Origin: an uncultured Prevotella sp.
Lineage (GTDB): Bacteria; Bacteroidota; Bacteroidia; Bacteroidales; Bacteroidaceae
Assembly: GCA_934203355.1 (NCBI GenBank)
Contig: CAKPZC010000011.1
Span: 1 to 44,969 of the forward strand
DNA length: 44,969 bases
Reading direction: 5' to 3'
Numbering within the stretch: the first letter of the stretch is position 1; every line of letters begins with the position of its first letter. The notes beneath the pieces were generated by a model, which saw nothing but the letters and a program-made list of their open reading frames with translations, searched no databases and was not told the DNA's origin. Of the stretch, positions 33,224-41,414 are shown piece by piece. The position numbers and the translations under genes are program-made.

Positions 33224-33793
33224 CTATTTTCTTATTATGGAAACCTGTCCGTCGCTACTTAGTTTTATTATGCTGCTTGGTGTGTGTGGTTTGTGCTCTT
33301 GTCGGCGTGTCCAGCACACATAGTCAACGGCTTCGAGCAGTTCGGGAGCGATGTCGCAGTAATTTTGTGCGGCAGGTTCGCCACTGATGTTGGCGCTTGT
33401 GCTCACGATAGGTTTTTGAAATCTGAAGCACAGTTCCTTCGAGAAAGCCTCGTTAGTGATGCGTAGACCTATGCTTCCGTCCTTGGCGATAAGGTTGGGT
33501 GCAAGATTTACTGCACCGTCGAGAATAACTGTGGTGGGTTTTTCGGCGAGTTCCATGATGTCCCATGCCACATTAGGCACGTCGCGCACATAGCGTTGCA
33601 CGCGGTCTACCGAGTCGGCGAGGCATATTAGTGCCTTTGAGTCGTCGCGTTGTTTTATCTTATAGACTTTAGCCACAGCTTCGGCGTTAGTGGCGTCGCA
33701 GCCTATTCCCCATACAGTGTCGGTAGGGTAGAGTATGACTCCGCCCTTACGCATCACTTCAATAGCGTTTTTGATGTCTTCCTTTAGTGTCAT
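33224..33793 (-). CDS. L-threonylcarbamoyladenylate synthase (Sua5/YciO/YrdC family)
   Basis: 189 residues from ATG 33793 (MTLKEDIKNAIEVMRKGGVI); the longer frame would begin inside the promoter. The family makes threonylcarbamoyl-AMP from Thr, bicarbonate and ATP for the t6A37 modification of ANN-decoding tRNAs, acting with the TsaBDE proteins. The motif ILYPTDTVWGIGCDA, then KVYKIKQRDDSKAL, GLRITNEAFSKEL and PIVSTSANISGEPA, are the classical YrdC elements. The C-terminal Sua5 domain is absent, so it is the short TsaC/YrdC form. It directly abuts the ClC gene. Confidence 0.92.
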   Translation of the reverse strand: MTLKEDIKNAIEVMRKGGVILYPTDTVWGIGCDATNAEAVAKVYKIKQRDDSKALICLADSVDRVQRYVRDVPNVAWDIMELAEKPTTVILDGAVNLAPNLIAKDGSIGLRITNEAFSKELCFRFQKPIVSTSANISGEPAAQNYCDIAPELLEAVDYVCWTRRQEHKPHTPSSIIKLSSDGQVSIIRK

Positions 33794-33820
33794 TATTCTG
33801 AAAATTTTGTTATTCAAACA

Positions 33821-33851
33821 CAAAGTTACTCAATTTATTGATAATAACAAA
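33821..33851 (-). promoter_or_regulatory. Promoter of the sua5-ClC unit
   Basis: On the minus strand, TTTG (33848-33851) and TAACTTTG (33821-33828) are 19 bp apart, the expected -33/-7 layout. The ATG at 33793 is 27 bp further on. Confidence 0.7.
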
Positions 33852-33889
33852 TAATGCGATTGGATTTTCTTGAAGTATGTCCAAAAGCA

Positions 33890-33923
33890 AATCCCCAAGG
33901 AAACTTGCGTTGCCTTGGGGATT
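33890..33923 (-). terminator. Terminator of rny
   Basis: AATCCCCAAGG and CCTTGGGGATT pair over 11 bp with a 12-nt loop. On the minus strand they are followed by TGCTTTTGG, which is weakly T-rich. It lies 47 bp after the rny stop. Confidence 0.75.
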
Positions 33924-33970
33924 CATTTTTACGTTGTTATTGTCGTCTTTAGTATGTTCGTCAAGTGTTC

Positions 33971-35506
33971 TTATTTTGCATAAGCCACCGAGCGTGTCTC
34001 GCGGATTACGGTAATCTTTACCTGTCCAGGATATGTCATCTCGGTTTGGATTTTGTTGGCAATCTCGCCCGAGAGTTTCTCTGTTTCCTTGTCATCCATC
34101 TTGTCGGCACCTACTATTACGCGCAACTCTCGACCAGCCTGAATAGCATACGTCTTTGTAACTCCAGGATAAGACATTGCTATAGCCTCAAGGTCGTTGA
34201 GTCGTTTGATGTAAGCCTCTACGATTTCGCGGCGTGCTCCAGGACGTGCTCCTGAGATAGCGTCGCAAACCTGCACGATTGGAGCCAGCAGAGTGTTCAT
34301 CTCCATCTCGTCGTGGTGAGCTCCGATAGCGTTGCAGATGTCTGGCTTCTCCTTGTATTTTTCGGCTATCTTTGCGCCGTAGAGAGCGTGGGGCAGTTCG
34401 CTTTCCTCATCGGGCACCTTACCAATATCGTGGAGCAGTCCGGCGCGCTTTGCCTTCTTCGGGTTTAGTCCGAGTTCGGCAGCCATAACAGCGCAGAGGT
34501 TTGCTGTCTCGCGTGCGTGCTGTAGCAGGTTCTGTCCGTAGGAAGAGCGGTATTTCATCTTGCCTATGATTCGTATGAGTTCGGGGTGGAGTCCGTGAAT
34601 ACCGAGGTCGATGGCTGTGCGCTTTCCTGTTTCGATGATTTCGTTGTCGAGTTGTTTCTTCACCTTTGCCACAACCTCCTCGATGCGTGCGGGGTGGATG
34701 CGTCCGTCGGCTACGAGCTGGTGGAGTGCAAGTCGGCAAACCTCGCGGCGAACAGGGTCGAATGCCGATATTACGATAGCCTCTGGAGTGTCGTCTACAA
34801 CGATTTCCACTCCAGTGGCAGCTTCAAGAGCGCGTATGTTGCGACCCTCGCGTCCGATGATGCGTCCCTTCACCTCGTCGTTGTCGATGTGGAACACCGA
34901 TACCGAGTTTTCGATGGCAGTCTCGGTAGCCACTCGCTGTATTGTCTGGATTACGATTTTCTTGGCCTGAGTGTTGGCGTTGAGCTTTGCGTCGTCCATA
35001 ATCTCGTTGATGTAGGATGCGGCGTCGGTGCGTGCCTCGTCTTTGAGGCTCTCTACGAGTCGGTTTTTTGCCTCCTCGGCGCTCAGTCCCGACAATTCCT
35101 CAAGTTTCTCGCGCTCCTTAGTCTGCATCTTGTCGAGTTCCTCCTGCTTCAGGGCGATGAGTTTCTTCTCGTTGTCGATGCGCTGCTGGTTCTGTTCCAC
35201 CTCTTGCTTGCGGCGTCCGAGTTCCTCCTGTCGCTGGTTGAGCGAAATTTCGCGCTGCTTCAGTCGGTTCTCACTCTGCTGAATCTTCAGGTTGCGTGCC
35301 TGCACCTCTTTTTCGAGTTCAGCTTTTTTGTTGAGGAATTTCTCCTTTACTTCAAGGAGTTTTTTCTCCTTTACCACGTCAGCCTCCTTATTGGCGGCTG
35401 CAATCATCTCGTTATATTTTCCCTTTATTACATAGCGGAAAATAGCATAGCCAGCGGCTCCACCAATGGCGAGTGCCACAATGGCTGTGATTACTATACC
35501 TAACAT
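33971..35506 (-). CDS. rny: Ribonuclease Y
   Basis: A membrane-anchored endoribonuclease that starts mRNA decay, 511 residues. One N-terminal helix ([20 protein letters not shown]) is followed by a long coiled coil (about 30-200, rich in [20 protein letters not shown] and Gln/Glu/Lys heptads). A KH RNA-binding domain (about 205-275) has [15 protein letters not shown]. The HD phosphohydrolase domain (about 330-425) has [20 protein letters not shown] and [14 protein letters not shown] with the metal-binding His-Asp pair. Length and order match B. subtilis RNase Y (520 residues). It follows zapA by 68 bp on the same strand; rny next to zapA is a layout I associate with Bacteroidetes. Confidence 0.96.
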   Translation of the reverse strand: MLGIVITAIVALAIGGAAGYAIFRYVIKGKYNEMIAAANKEADVVKEKKLLEVKEKFLNKKAELEKEVQARNLKIQQSENRLKQREISLNQRQEELGRRKQEVEQNQQRIDNEKKLIALKQEELDKMQTKEREKLEELSGLSAEEAKNRLVESLKDEARTDAASYINEIMDDAKLNANTQAKKIVIQTIQRVATETAIENSVSVFHIDNDEVKGRIIGREGRNIRALEAATGVEIVVDDTPEAIVISAFDPVRREVCRLALHQLVADGRIHPARIEEVVAKVKKQLDNEIIETGKRTAIDLGIHGLHPELIRIIGKMKYRSSYGQNLLQHARETANLCAVMAAELGLNPKKAKRAGLLHDIGKVPDEESELPHALYGAKIAEKYKEKPDICNAIGAHHDEMEMNTLLAPIVQVCDAISGARPGARREIVEAYIKRLNDLEAIAMSYPGVTKTYAIQAGRELRVIVGADKMDDKETEKLSGEIANKIQTEMTYPGQVKITVIRETRSVAYAK

Positions 35507-35574
35507 TGTTAATTATTATTACTTTGTTTATTATTATTCAAAATTGATTGTTGTTATTCAAAATTGATGTATTT

Positions 35575-35880
35575 TCAGTCCTTTTTTAGTGTATCTTCAA
35601 TTTCCGAAGTCAGTTTTGAGATAATGTCGGTATAAGGTTTCGTGTCGTTGCGCGTTGCTTCCATTTCATAGCGCAAAGCAATATCAATAAGAGCCATGTA
35701 AAGAATTTCTTTGCTGTTCTTCGGACCCTTATACCTTGATGCGTATGCGTTTACCGTATTTGTTATAAGGCTTGCAGCGTCGCGGTAGAACGGCTCGTCC
35801 TCTGGACGCACGTTTACGGGTATTTCCGTGTCGTAAACATGAAGCCTTATACGTAATTTCTCTTTGTTGTCTTCAGCCAT
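35575..35880 (-). CDS. zapA: Cell division protein ZapA
   Basis: 101 residues from ATG 35880 (MAEDNKEKLRIRLHVYDTEI). The longer frame would add a Ser/His-rich extension foreign to the family. ZapA binds FtsZ and bundles its filaments at midcell. The N-terminal beta-hairpin with IPVNVRPEDEPFYRDAASLI is followed by a long helix (NTVNAYASRYKGPKNSKEIL, then MALIDIALRYEMEATRND) that forms the coiled-coil dimer. It is the middle gene between a coiled-coil protein (43 bp upstream) and rny. Confidence 0.85.
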   Translation of the reverse strand: MAEDNKEKLRIRLHVYDTEIPVNVRPEDEPFYRDAASLITNTVNAYASRYKGPKNSKEILYMALIDIALRYEMEATRNDTKPYTDIISKLTSEIEDTLKKD

Positions 35881-35923
35881 TGTTGGAGAGTGATGATTCT
35901 TGGTGGATGCAAACGAACTCGTT

Positions 35924-36220
35924 CTATTGCTTCTCACTTATTAGAGTGATGCACTTGTCGACATCGCGTATTAGTTTGGCGAGTTTTTTTTGTGCCGACT
36001 CCATATCGCCGTTGGTTATTTCCACCATTCTTGCCATTTTCAGACTGTTGTAGTCGTTGCGCATTTGCACAATCTGTGCCTCAAGCTTGCTTATCCGCGC
36101 TGCCTGCTCGTCGATGGTGGCGTTGAGCGTGGAGTTCTGCTCCTTCAGTTCGTTATACTGAAGTATCATCTGCCTGACACGTGTGGTGAAAAGGTCGATA
36201 GATTTAGCTTTAGCGTCCAT
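35924..36220 (-). CDS. Small coiled-coil protein upstream of zapA (ZapB-like)
   Basis: 98 residues, almost wholly helical. A heptad-rich stretch covers about residues 12-70 (QMILQYNELKEQNSTLNATI, EQAARISKLEAQIVQMRND), followed by a conserved-looking end (ESAQKKLAKLIRDVDKCITL). No signal peptide or membrane segment is seen. The size and structure recall ZapB, the coiled-coil partner of ZapA, and the gene precedes zapA by 43 bp in the same transcript. Direct sequence similarity to E. coli ZapB is not evident to me, so the partner role is inferred. A TAnnTTTG promoter lies just upstream. Confidence 0.75.
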   Translation of the reverse strand: MDAKAKSIDLFTTRVRQMILQYNELKEQNSTLNATIDEQAARISKLEAQIVQMRNDYNSLKMARMVEITNGDMESAQKKLAKLIRDVDKCITLISEKQ

Positions 36221-36238
36221 TGTGCTACGTTTTGATTA

Positions 36239-36270
36239 CAAAATTAATTTTTTTCCGTGAAAGCTACAAA
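36239..36270 (-). promoter_or_regulatory. Promoter of the coiled coil - zapA - rny unit
   Basis: On the minus strand, TTTG (36267-36270) and TAATTTTG (36239-36246) are separated by 20 bp; the ATG lies 18 bp after the -7 box. Confidence 0.75.
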
Positions 36271-36295
36271 AATATCGTAATGTTTTTGTGGCGAC

Positions 36296-36335
36296 AAGTG
36301 CTTATTTTTCTTTCTTTGTGTCAGAAAGAGCACTT
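36296..36335 (-). terminator. Inverted repeat after the 36358-36990 gene
   Basis: AAGTGCT (36296-36302) pairs with AGCACTT (36329-36335), with a further CTTTC/GAAAG inside. A second small inverted repeat, ACAAAAA/TTTTTGT (36266-36272/36283-36289), follows on the minus strand. Together they may end the minus-strand transcript before the next promoter. Confidence 0.4.
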
Positions 36336-36357
36336 ATACGGAGTAAAGATGTCTTGA

Positions 36358-36990
36358 CTATTTCTTCTTTTCGTCGTCGTCGGCAGGTTTTTGCTCTTTT
36401 TTTGCGAGCATCACCACCTGGTAGACAAAGTCGACTATCCACTTCTGCGAAAATCCGAGTCGGTGGTTATACTGTCTGATGGCGACAACAGCTTTCATAA
36501 CGCTTGCGTCACTATAGTCGTTCTTGTTGAAGATGTCGTTTATAGTCTTCTCTGTCATCTTGTAGAGCGCATTCTTGAAGAACGAAGGCAGGCGTAGCTT
36601 GAATTTCATGAGGTTGCCCATGAGCATCATCAGGTCCTGTGTGAATCCCTGGAATTGCACCAGATACACCTGCACATCCTGCATCTTGCGGCAGTTTTTG
36701 CGTATGCTTTGGTCGATTTCCTTAAAGAAGTCGTCGTTTGTGCCATAGATTTCCTTGAGCATCTTTCGGCATGCGTTCTTTTCGCCGAGACCGAGCTTGT
36801 TGTTGACTGTTGGCACGTGGAGTGTCGACTTAAATACACGCAGGTCGGGCAATGCCGCAAGGTTGGTGATGCCTACGTTTGAAGCTATTGATGCCTGGAA
36901 ATAAACCCTCACGAGGTTCATGTAGTCTTCCATTCCACCAGTATTGTTGTTTTCTTCCTTCTTGCCGAAGAGTTTTGATAAGAATCCCAT
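36358..36990 (-). CDS. Conserved-looking hypothetical protein
   Basis: 210 residues from ATG 36990 (MGFLSKLFGKKEENNNTGGM); the upstream open frame runs across the promoter and is not used. I do not recognise the family. The N-terminus, Gly-Phe-Leu-Ser-Lys-Leu-Phe-Gly-Lys-Lys, is a short amphipathic basic patch of the kind that sits on membranes. The rest is predicted helical, with ALPDLRVFKSTLHVPTVNNK, KMLKEIYGTNDDFFKEIDQS and LMMLMGNLMKFKLRLPSFF, and ends in a Lys/Asp/Glu tail (PADDDEKKK). There is no signal peptide, zinc motif or nucleotide-binding motif. It is a single-gene unit with its own promoter, next to the division and RNA-decay genes. Confidence 0.75.
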   Translation of the reverse strand: MGFLSKLFGKKEENNNTGGMEDYMNLVRVYFQASIASNVGITNLAALPDLRVFKSTLHVPTVNNKLGLGEKNACRKMLKEIYGTNDDFFKEIDQSIRKNCRKMQDVQVYLVQFQGFTQDLMMLMGNLMKFKLRLPSFFKNALYKMTEKTINDIFNKNDYSDASVMKAVVAIRQYNHRLGFSQKWIVDFVYQVVMLAKKEQKPADDDEKKK

Positions 36991-37032
36991 GTTGATATTA
37001 TGTTTGATTTTTAAATTATTTGCGATTTCATG

Positions 37033-37063
37033 CAAAATTACAAAAAAATCCCTAACGTGCAAA
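37033..37063 (-). promoter_or_regulatory. Promoter of the 36358-36990 gene
   Basis: On the minus strand, TTTG (37060-37063) and TAATTTTG (37033-37040) are 19 bp apart. The ATG is 42 bp after the -7 box. Confidence 0.7.
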
Positions 37064-37156
37064 AGATTTAATGGTGTATACCTAAATATTTGCCTTTTAT
37101 TTGGCAAAAGCACATATTTTTATTAAAAGAGTAGGGTCTATTCAAACAATTATTAG

Positions 37157-37164
37157 TATCTTTG
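37157..37164 (+). promoter_or_regulatory. -7 promoter element of rmlA
   Basis: TATCTTTG fits TAnnTTTG and lies 67 bp before the rmlA start. No clear -33 box was seen at the right distance. Confidence 0.55.
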
Positions 37165-37231
37165 TACGCTTTTAGCTGTGAACTTTAAGCAAATCGTGTA
37201 ACATATCTTAATATCCAACACTCCAGTAATT

Positions 37232-38113
37232 ATGAAAGGAATAGTTTTAGCCGGTGGTTCGGGTACCAGACTTTACCCTATCACAAAAGGTATAAGCAAG
37301 CAGCTTATCCCTATTTTCGACAAACCTATGATATATTATCCCATATCAGTATTGATGCTTGCTGATATAAAGGATATTCTCATCATCTCCACCCCCGACG
37401 ATTTGCCTTCATTCCGTCGTCTGCTTGGCGACGGTAGCGACTTTGGCGTGCGCTTTGAGTATGCCGAGCAACCTTATCCTGGCGGTTTGGCTCAGGCGTT
37501 TATAATTGGAGCCGACTTCATCGGCGACGACACAGCCTGTCTTGTGCTTGGCGACAACATCTTCTATGGTGCCGGATTCTCGCAACTGCTCCACGAGAGT
37601 GTGGCCAACGTTGAGAAAGAAGGCAAGGCAACGGTCTTTGGCTATTATGTCAACGACCCCGAGCGTTATGGCGTTGCCGAGTTCGACGCCGAGGGCAACT
37701 GCTTGAGCATAGAGGAAAAGCCCGAGAACCCCAAGAGCAATTATGCTGTTGTGGGACTATATTTCTATCCTAACAGCGTGGTCGACATAGCCAAAACCAT
37801 CAAGCCGAGCAAGCGTGGCGAGCTCGAAATCACTACGGTCAATCAGGAATATCTTGCCAAGGGCGACTTGAAGGTGAAGACATTGCAGCGCGGATTCGCA
37901 TGGCTCGACACCGGAACCCACGACAGTCTGTCGGAGGCAAGCACATTTATCGAGGTGATAGAGAAGCGACAAGGACTGAAAGTGGCTTGTCTCGAGGAAA
38001 TAGCTTATAAGAAGGGATGGATAGACAGTCAAAAACTAAGGGAGATTGCTAAGCCAATGAGCAAGAACAACTACGGAAAGTATCTGTTGCAGCTTGCCGA
38101 CACCAAGCTGTAG
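37232..38113 (+). CDS. rmlA: Glucose-1-phosphate thymidylyltransferase
   Basis: RmlA (RfbA) joins dTTP and glucose-1-phosphate to dTDP-glucose, the entry to dTDP-deoxysugars such as rhamnose and the 3-amino sugar suggested by the 28.8-31.3 kb operon. 293 residues, the same as E. coli RfbA. The nucleotide-binding start [20 protein letters not shown], then [20 protein letters not shown], the metal-binding [11 protein letters not shown], and [16 protein letters not shown] are all present. [13 protein letters not shown] closes the active site. rmlB, rmlC and rmlD are not in the window. It precedes the polysaccharide tyrosine-kinase gene by 67 bp. Confidence 0.97.
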   Translation: MKGIVLAGGSGTRLYPITKGISKQLIPIFDKPMIYYPISVLMLADIKDILIISTPDDLPSFRRLLGDGSDFGVRFEYAEQPYPGGLAQAFIIGADFIGDDTACLVLGDNIFYGAGFSQLLHESVANVEKEGKATVFGYYVNDPERYGVAEFDAEGNCLSIEEKPENPKSNYAVVGLYFYPNSVVDIAKTIKPSKRGELEITTVNQEYLAKGDLKVKTLQRGFAWLDTGTHDSLSEASTFIEVIEKRQGLKVACLEEIAYKKGWIDSQKLREIAKPMSKNNYGKYLLQLADTKL

Positions 38114-38180
38114 AACACAAAGCATACAAGCAACAAACACAAAAGAATATTTAGAACCGAAGAAAATTATTGATTTGACA

Positions 38181-40679
38181 ATGGAAGAAAACAAAAGCGT
38201 GGGATCGTACAACACCCAGCAAGGAAATGAAGAGAGTGCTTCTTCGTTCGACTTTAAGACAATCTACACAATGGTTGTGCTAAACTGGAAGTGGTTTGTC
38301 ATGTCGATTATCATCTGTTTGGGCGCAGCTGCTATATACCTTAAATATGCCACACCGGTGTATCAGGCATATGTGAAGCTGCTCATAAAGGAAGACAACA
38401 CCAAGGGACGTTCGGCAGCTGCTGCCAATGCGCTGATGCAGTCGAGCACACTTGGTATAATGACCAACTCGGCTGGTATCGACAACGAGATGGAGATTCT
38501 TCGCTCGACAACTCTTGCCAAGGAGACGGTGAAAGACCTTAAACTCTACGTGAACTATGCGCGTAAGGGTAAGGTGAAGGACCACATTCTGTATCAGAAC
38601 CAGCCTATCAATGTAGACCTCGACCAGAATAGTCTTGACAAACTTAAGAAGCCTATTTTCTTGAGCATAGAGAACGAGGGGGGCAAATATCACATTACGG
38701 GCAAGTATACCTATGTGCCGAACAATCCCGACATGAAGCCGGTGAAATACGAAATCGACCGCACCGTCGACCGTCTGCCTTTCACTATCAACACCAGTGT
38801 TGGTTTGATAAAGTTTACCAACAACACCGCTGTGAAGATGCCCGAGGGCGAGGTGATGAAGGCTGTCGTTGTGTCGCCCGAGGTGGCAAGTGTGATTTAC
38901 TCTAAGGCCATCAGTGTGAGCCAGACTTCCAAGACCACAACTATTGCCGAACTTGTGCTGAAGGATGCGGTGCCCACACGTGCCATCGACTATCTCCACC
39001 AGCTTGCCGTTTGCTACAACCGCCAGGCCAACGAGGACAAGAACGAGATTGCTATGCGCACAGAGCAGTTCATCAACACGCGTCTTGAGAAAATCAACAA
39101 CGAGCTTGGCACAACCGAGGGCAACCTTGAGTCGGCAAAGCGCCGCTATGGTATTGTCGACCCGAAGATTAACTCGGCTCAGACCGTGGCAAGCTCGGAG
39201 GTATACACTCAGAAGCTTGCCGAGATGAATATGCAGATAGAGCTTTTGCGCAGCATCAACGACTACATGAACGAGCCTACCAATAAGTATCAGACTCTGC
39301 CGAGCAACGTGGGACTTACCGACCCTACATCCTCGCAGCTCATCAACAAGTATAACGAGATTGCCATGGAGCGCAATCGACTCTTGCGTAGCGCAAGCGA
39401 GAACTCTCCTTCGGTGGTGCCGCTCACATCGCAGCTCGATGAACTCACAGGAAGTATACGCCGCGCAATGGGCCAGGCTCAACGCAACGCCGAGATTCAG
39501 CGCAACAACACTCAGCAGCAGTATAATATCTACTCAGGACAGATTTCGTCGACTCCTGCTCAGGAGCGCATCCTTACACAGATTGGACGCCAGCAGGAGG
39601 TGAAGTCGGGTCTCTATCTTATGTTGCTGCAGAAGCGCGAGGAGAACTCCATCTCGCTTGCTGCCACAGCCGACAAGTGTAAGCTTATCGACGAACCCAA
39701 CTATGCCGAGAAAATCAGCCCTAAGGGAATGATTGTGATGCTTATAGCCTTTGTGCTTGGTTTGGCATTGCCTATTGGCATCATCTATCTCGTCAACTTC
39801 TTCCGCTACAAGATTGAGGGCCACGACGACGTGGCGTCGCTCACCAAGCTGCCTATCATCGGCGACGTGGCTATTGCCAGCGACACGGCTAAGACCAAGG
39901 CCGACATCGTGGTTCACGAGAACTGCAACAACATCATGGAGGAGATATTCCGCTCCATACGTGGCAATGTGCAGTTTATGTTGAAGGAAAATCAGAAGGT
40001 GGTGATGTTCACCTCTACCACATCGGGCGAGGGAAAGACGTTCACCGCTGCCAACCTTGCTGTGAGCTTTGCCCTGCTCGACAAGAAGGTGGTGCTTGTG
40101 GGTCTCGACATACGCAAACCGCGACTTGCCGAGCTATTTGAGATTCGCGACTTCAAGCATGGCATCACCAACTTGCTTGTTCGCGACACAATTAGCAAGG
40201 AGGACATACGCGGACAGATTCTGCCGTCGGGCGTGAACAAGAATCTCGACCTGCTCATGGCTGGACCGATTCCGCCAAACCCTGCCGAGCTTGTTACCCG
40301 CAAGTCGCTCGATACCGTAATCGAGGCTCTTAAGGAGGACTACGACTATGTGCTCATCGATACCGCTCCTGTGGGTCTTGTCACCGACACCTTGCAGATA
40401 GGACGCGTGGCTAACGTTACTGTATACATGTGTCGTGCCGACTACACAGCCAAGGCAAGCTTCGACCTTATCAATCAGCTCGCTGCCGAGAAAAAGTTGC
40501 CCAACATGAGTGTAGTTATCAACGGCATCGACATGTCGAAGAAAAAGTATGGCTATGCCTACGGCTATGGCAAGTATGGTAAATATGGCTCTTATGGCAA
40601 GTATGGCACTTATGGCAACTATGGCACATACACCAAGAGCGGATATGGCAACCAGAAGGACGACTCCATTAAAAAATAA
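38181..40679 (+). CDS. Wzc-type polysaccharide co-polymerase / tyrosine autokinase
   Basis: 832 residues from ATG 38181 (MEENKSVGSYNTQQGN); the longer frame would overlap the end of rmlA. An inner-membrane protein that controls length and export of capsular or exopolysaccharide. Two membrane helices (about 35-55, WFVMSIIICLGAAAIYLKYA, and about 515-535, IVMLIAFVLGLALPIGIIYL) flank the periplasmic Wzz-like domain with coiled coil. The cytoplasmic BY-kinase has Walker A TSGEGKTFTAANLA (Lys619), Walker A' VGLDIRKPRLAELF (Asp643) and Walker B DYVLIDTAP (Asp727). The C-terminus has a run of about 12 tyrosines in GKYG-type repeats (about 788-826), the autophosphorylation cluster. No wza-like exporter is seen next to it. 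Confidence 0.93.
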   Translation: MEENKSVGSYNTQQGNEESASSFDFKTIYTMVVLNWKWFVMSIIICLGAAAIYLKYATPVYQAYVKLLIKEDNTKGRSAAAANALMQSSTLGIMTNSAGIDNEMEILRSTTLAKETVKDLKLYVNYARKGKVKDHILYQNQPINVDLDQNSLDKLKKPIFLSIENEGGKYHITGKYTYVPNNPDMKPVKYEIDRTVDRLPFTINTSVGLIKFTNNTAVKMPEGEVMKAVVVSPEVASVIYSKAISVSQTSKTTTIAELVLKDAVPTRAIDYLHQLAVCYNRQANEDKNEIAMRTEQFINTRLEKINNELGTTEGNLESAKRRYGIVDPKINSAQTVASSEVYTQKLAEMNMQIELLRSINDYMNEPTNKYQTLPSNVGLTDPTSSQLINKYNEIAMERNRLLRSASENSPSVVPLTSQLDELTGSIRRAMGQAQRNAEIQRNNTQQQYNIYSGQISSTPAQERILTQIGRQQEVKSGLYLMLLQKREENSISLAATADKCKLIDEPNYAEKISPKGMIVMLIAFVLGLALPIGIIYLVNFFRYKIEGHDDVASLTKLPIIGDVAIASDTAKTKADIVVHENCNNIMEEIFRSIRGNVQFMLKENQKVVMFTSTTSGEGKTFTAANLAVSFALLDKKVVLVGLDIRKPRLAELFEIRDFKHGITNLLVRDTISKEDIRGQILPSGVNKNLDLLMAGPIPPNPAELVTRKSLDTVIEALKEDYDYVLIDTAPVGLVTDTLQIGRVANVTVYMCRADYTAKASFDLINQLAAEKKLPNMSVVINGIDMSKKKYGYAYGYGKYGKYGSYGKYGTYGNYGTYTKSGYGNQKDDSIKK

Positions 40680-40700
40680 CTAAAGTTTTGCAAGTGAAAG

Positions 40701-40776
40701 AAGTTATTGGAAGATAATGGAAGTTATTGGAAGTTATTGGAAGTTCTTGCTAAGGCAAGCGGCAAAGCCGAGCGAA
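40701..40776. repeat. 10-bp tandem repeat joined to a dispersed element
   Basis: Five 10-bp units AAGTTATTGG or variants (40701-40750) run into AGTTCTTGC (40742-40750) and CAAAGCCGAGCGAA (40763-40776). The last two also occur, inverted, at 20825-20857. The 216-bp gap between the kinase and HAD genes holds this repeat and the following terminator and no gene. Confidence 0.8.
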
Positions 40777-40816
40777 TGGACAAATGTAATATTGATTAAG
40801 CAATAAAGCTAATATA

Positions 40817-40856
40817 AGGAGGAGGGTGGCTGACGAAAAGGTTCACCCTCCTTTTT
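40817..40856 (+). terminator. Intrinsic terminator after the Wzc-type gene
   Basis: AGGAGGGTG (40820-40828) pairs with CACCCTCCT (40844-40852), followed by a T run. It lies about 140 bp past the kinase stop and just before the HAD gene. Confidence 0.85.
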
Positions 40857-40895
40857 CACATAATAATAAACAAAAAAAACAGTAGTAGCAAAATT

Positions 40896-41327
40896 ATGGT
40901 TATAGCAGTAGATTTCGACGGAACCATCGTTGAGCACAAATATCCGGCAATAGGCCAGGAGATTCCTTTTGCCACCGAAACGCTCAAGATGCTTATCCAG
41001 GAACGCCACAAACTGATATTGTGGAGCGTGCGCGAGGGAGAATTGCTCGACGAGGCTGTTAGGTGGTGCAAGGAGCGCGGAGTGGAGTTTTATGCCGTCA
41101 ACCGCGACTATCCCGAGGAGACACGCGAGGGCAACAATCACTTTTCGCGCAAACTGAAAGCCGACCTCTTCATCGACGACCGCAACATCGGAGGACTGCC
41201 CGACTGGGGCATGATATACAAAATGGTGCACGATCGACTCTCATGGGAAGACATAATGTTTGGAGGAGGAATGCAACAGCGCGAAACGGAACAACCAAAA
41301 CGAAAGAAAAAATGGGGAATTTTTTAA
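40896..41327 (+). CDS. HAD superfamily hydrolase (BT0820-like)
   Basis: 143 residues, a compact HAD phosphatase fold without a cap domain. The first motif VIAVDFDGTIVEHKYP carries the nucleophilic Asp and the second Asp; ILWSVREGELL is the motif II region (Ser instead of the more usual Thr). The Lys of motif III lies in FSRKLKADLFIDDRNIGGLP, and the DD of that segment is motif IV. The size matches the Bacteroides protein BT0820, which has a solved structure but, to my knowledge, no assigned substrate. The tail after about residue 125 is basic (RETEQPKRKKKW). No promoter box was recognised upstream. A terminator follows directly. Confidence 0.82.
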   Translation: MVIAVDFDGTIVEHKYPAIGQEIPFATETLKMLIQERHKLILWSVREGELLDEAVRWCKERGVEFYAVNRDYPEETREGNNHFSRKLKADLFIDDRNIGGLPDWGMIYKMVHDRLSWEDIMFGGGMQQRETEQPKRKKKWGIF

Positions 41328-41336
41328 TATAAAAAG

Positions 41337-41386
41337 AAACCTGTCGTAATCTCGACTTTTTATGGAGATTGCGACAGGTTTTTTTC
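41337..41386. terminator. Bidirectional terminator after the HAD gene
   Basis: AAACCTGTCG with AATCTC pairs with GAGATT and CGACAGGTTT (one mismatch between the two halves), followed by a T run. It stands between two convergent genes. Confidence 0.85.
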
Positions 41387-41414
41387 TGAAATCTATTTTA
41401 CGTTTATCGCATTT

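Noticed and set aside
34586..35503. A 305-codon plus-strand frame rich in Leu and Phe opposite rny
   Set aside because: It is the mirror of the Lys/Glu/Gln-rich coiled coil of RNase Y; the apparent membrane character is an artefact.
38280..39482. A 400-codon open frame opposite the Wzc-type kinase
   Set aside because: Antisense to a well-conserved gene, no recognisable protein family.
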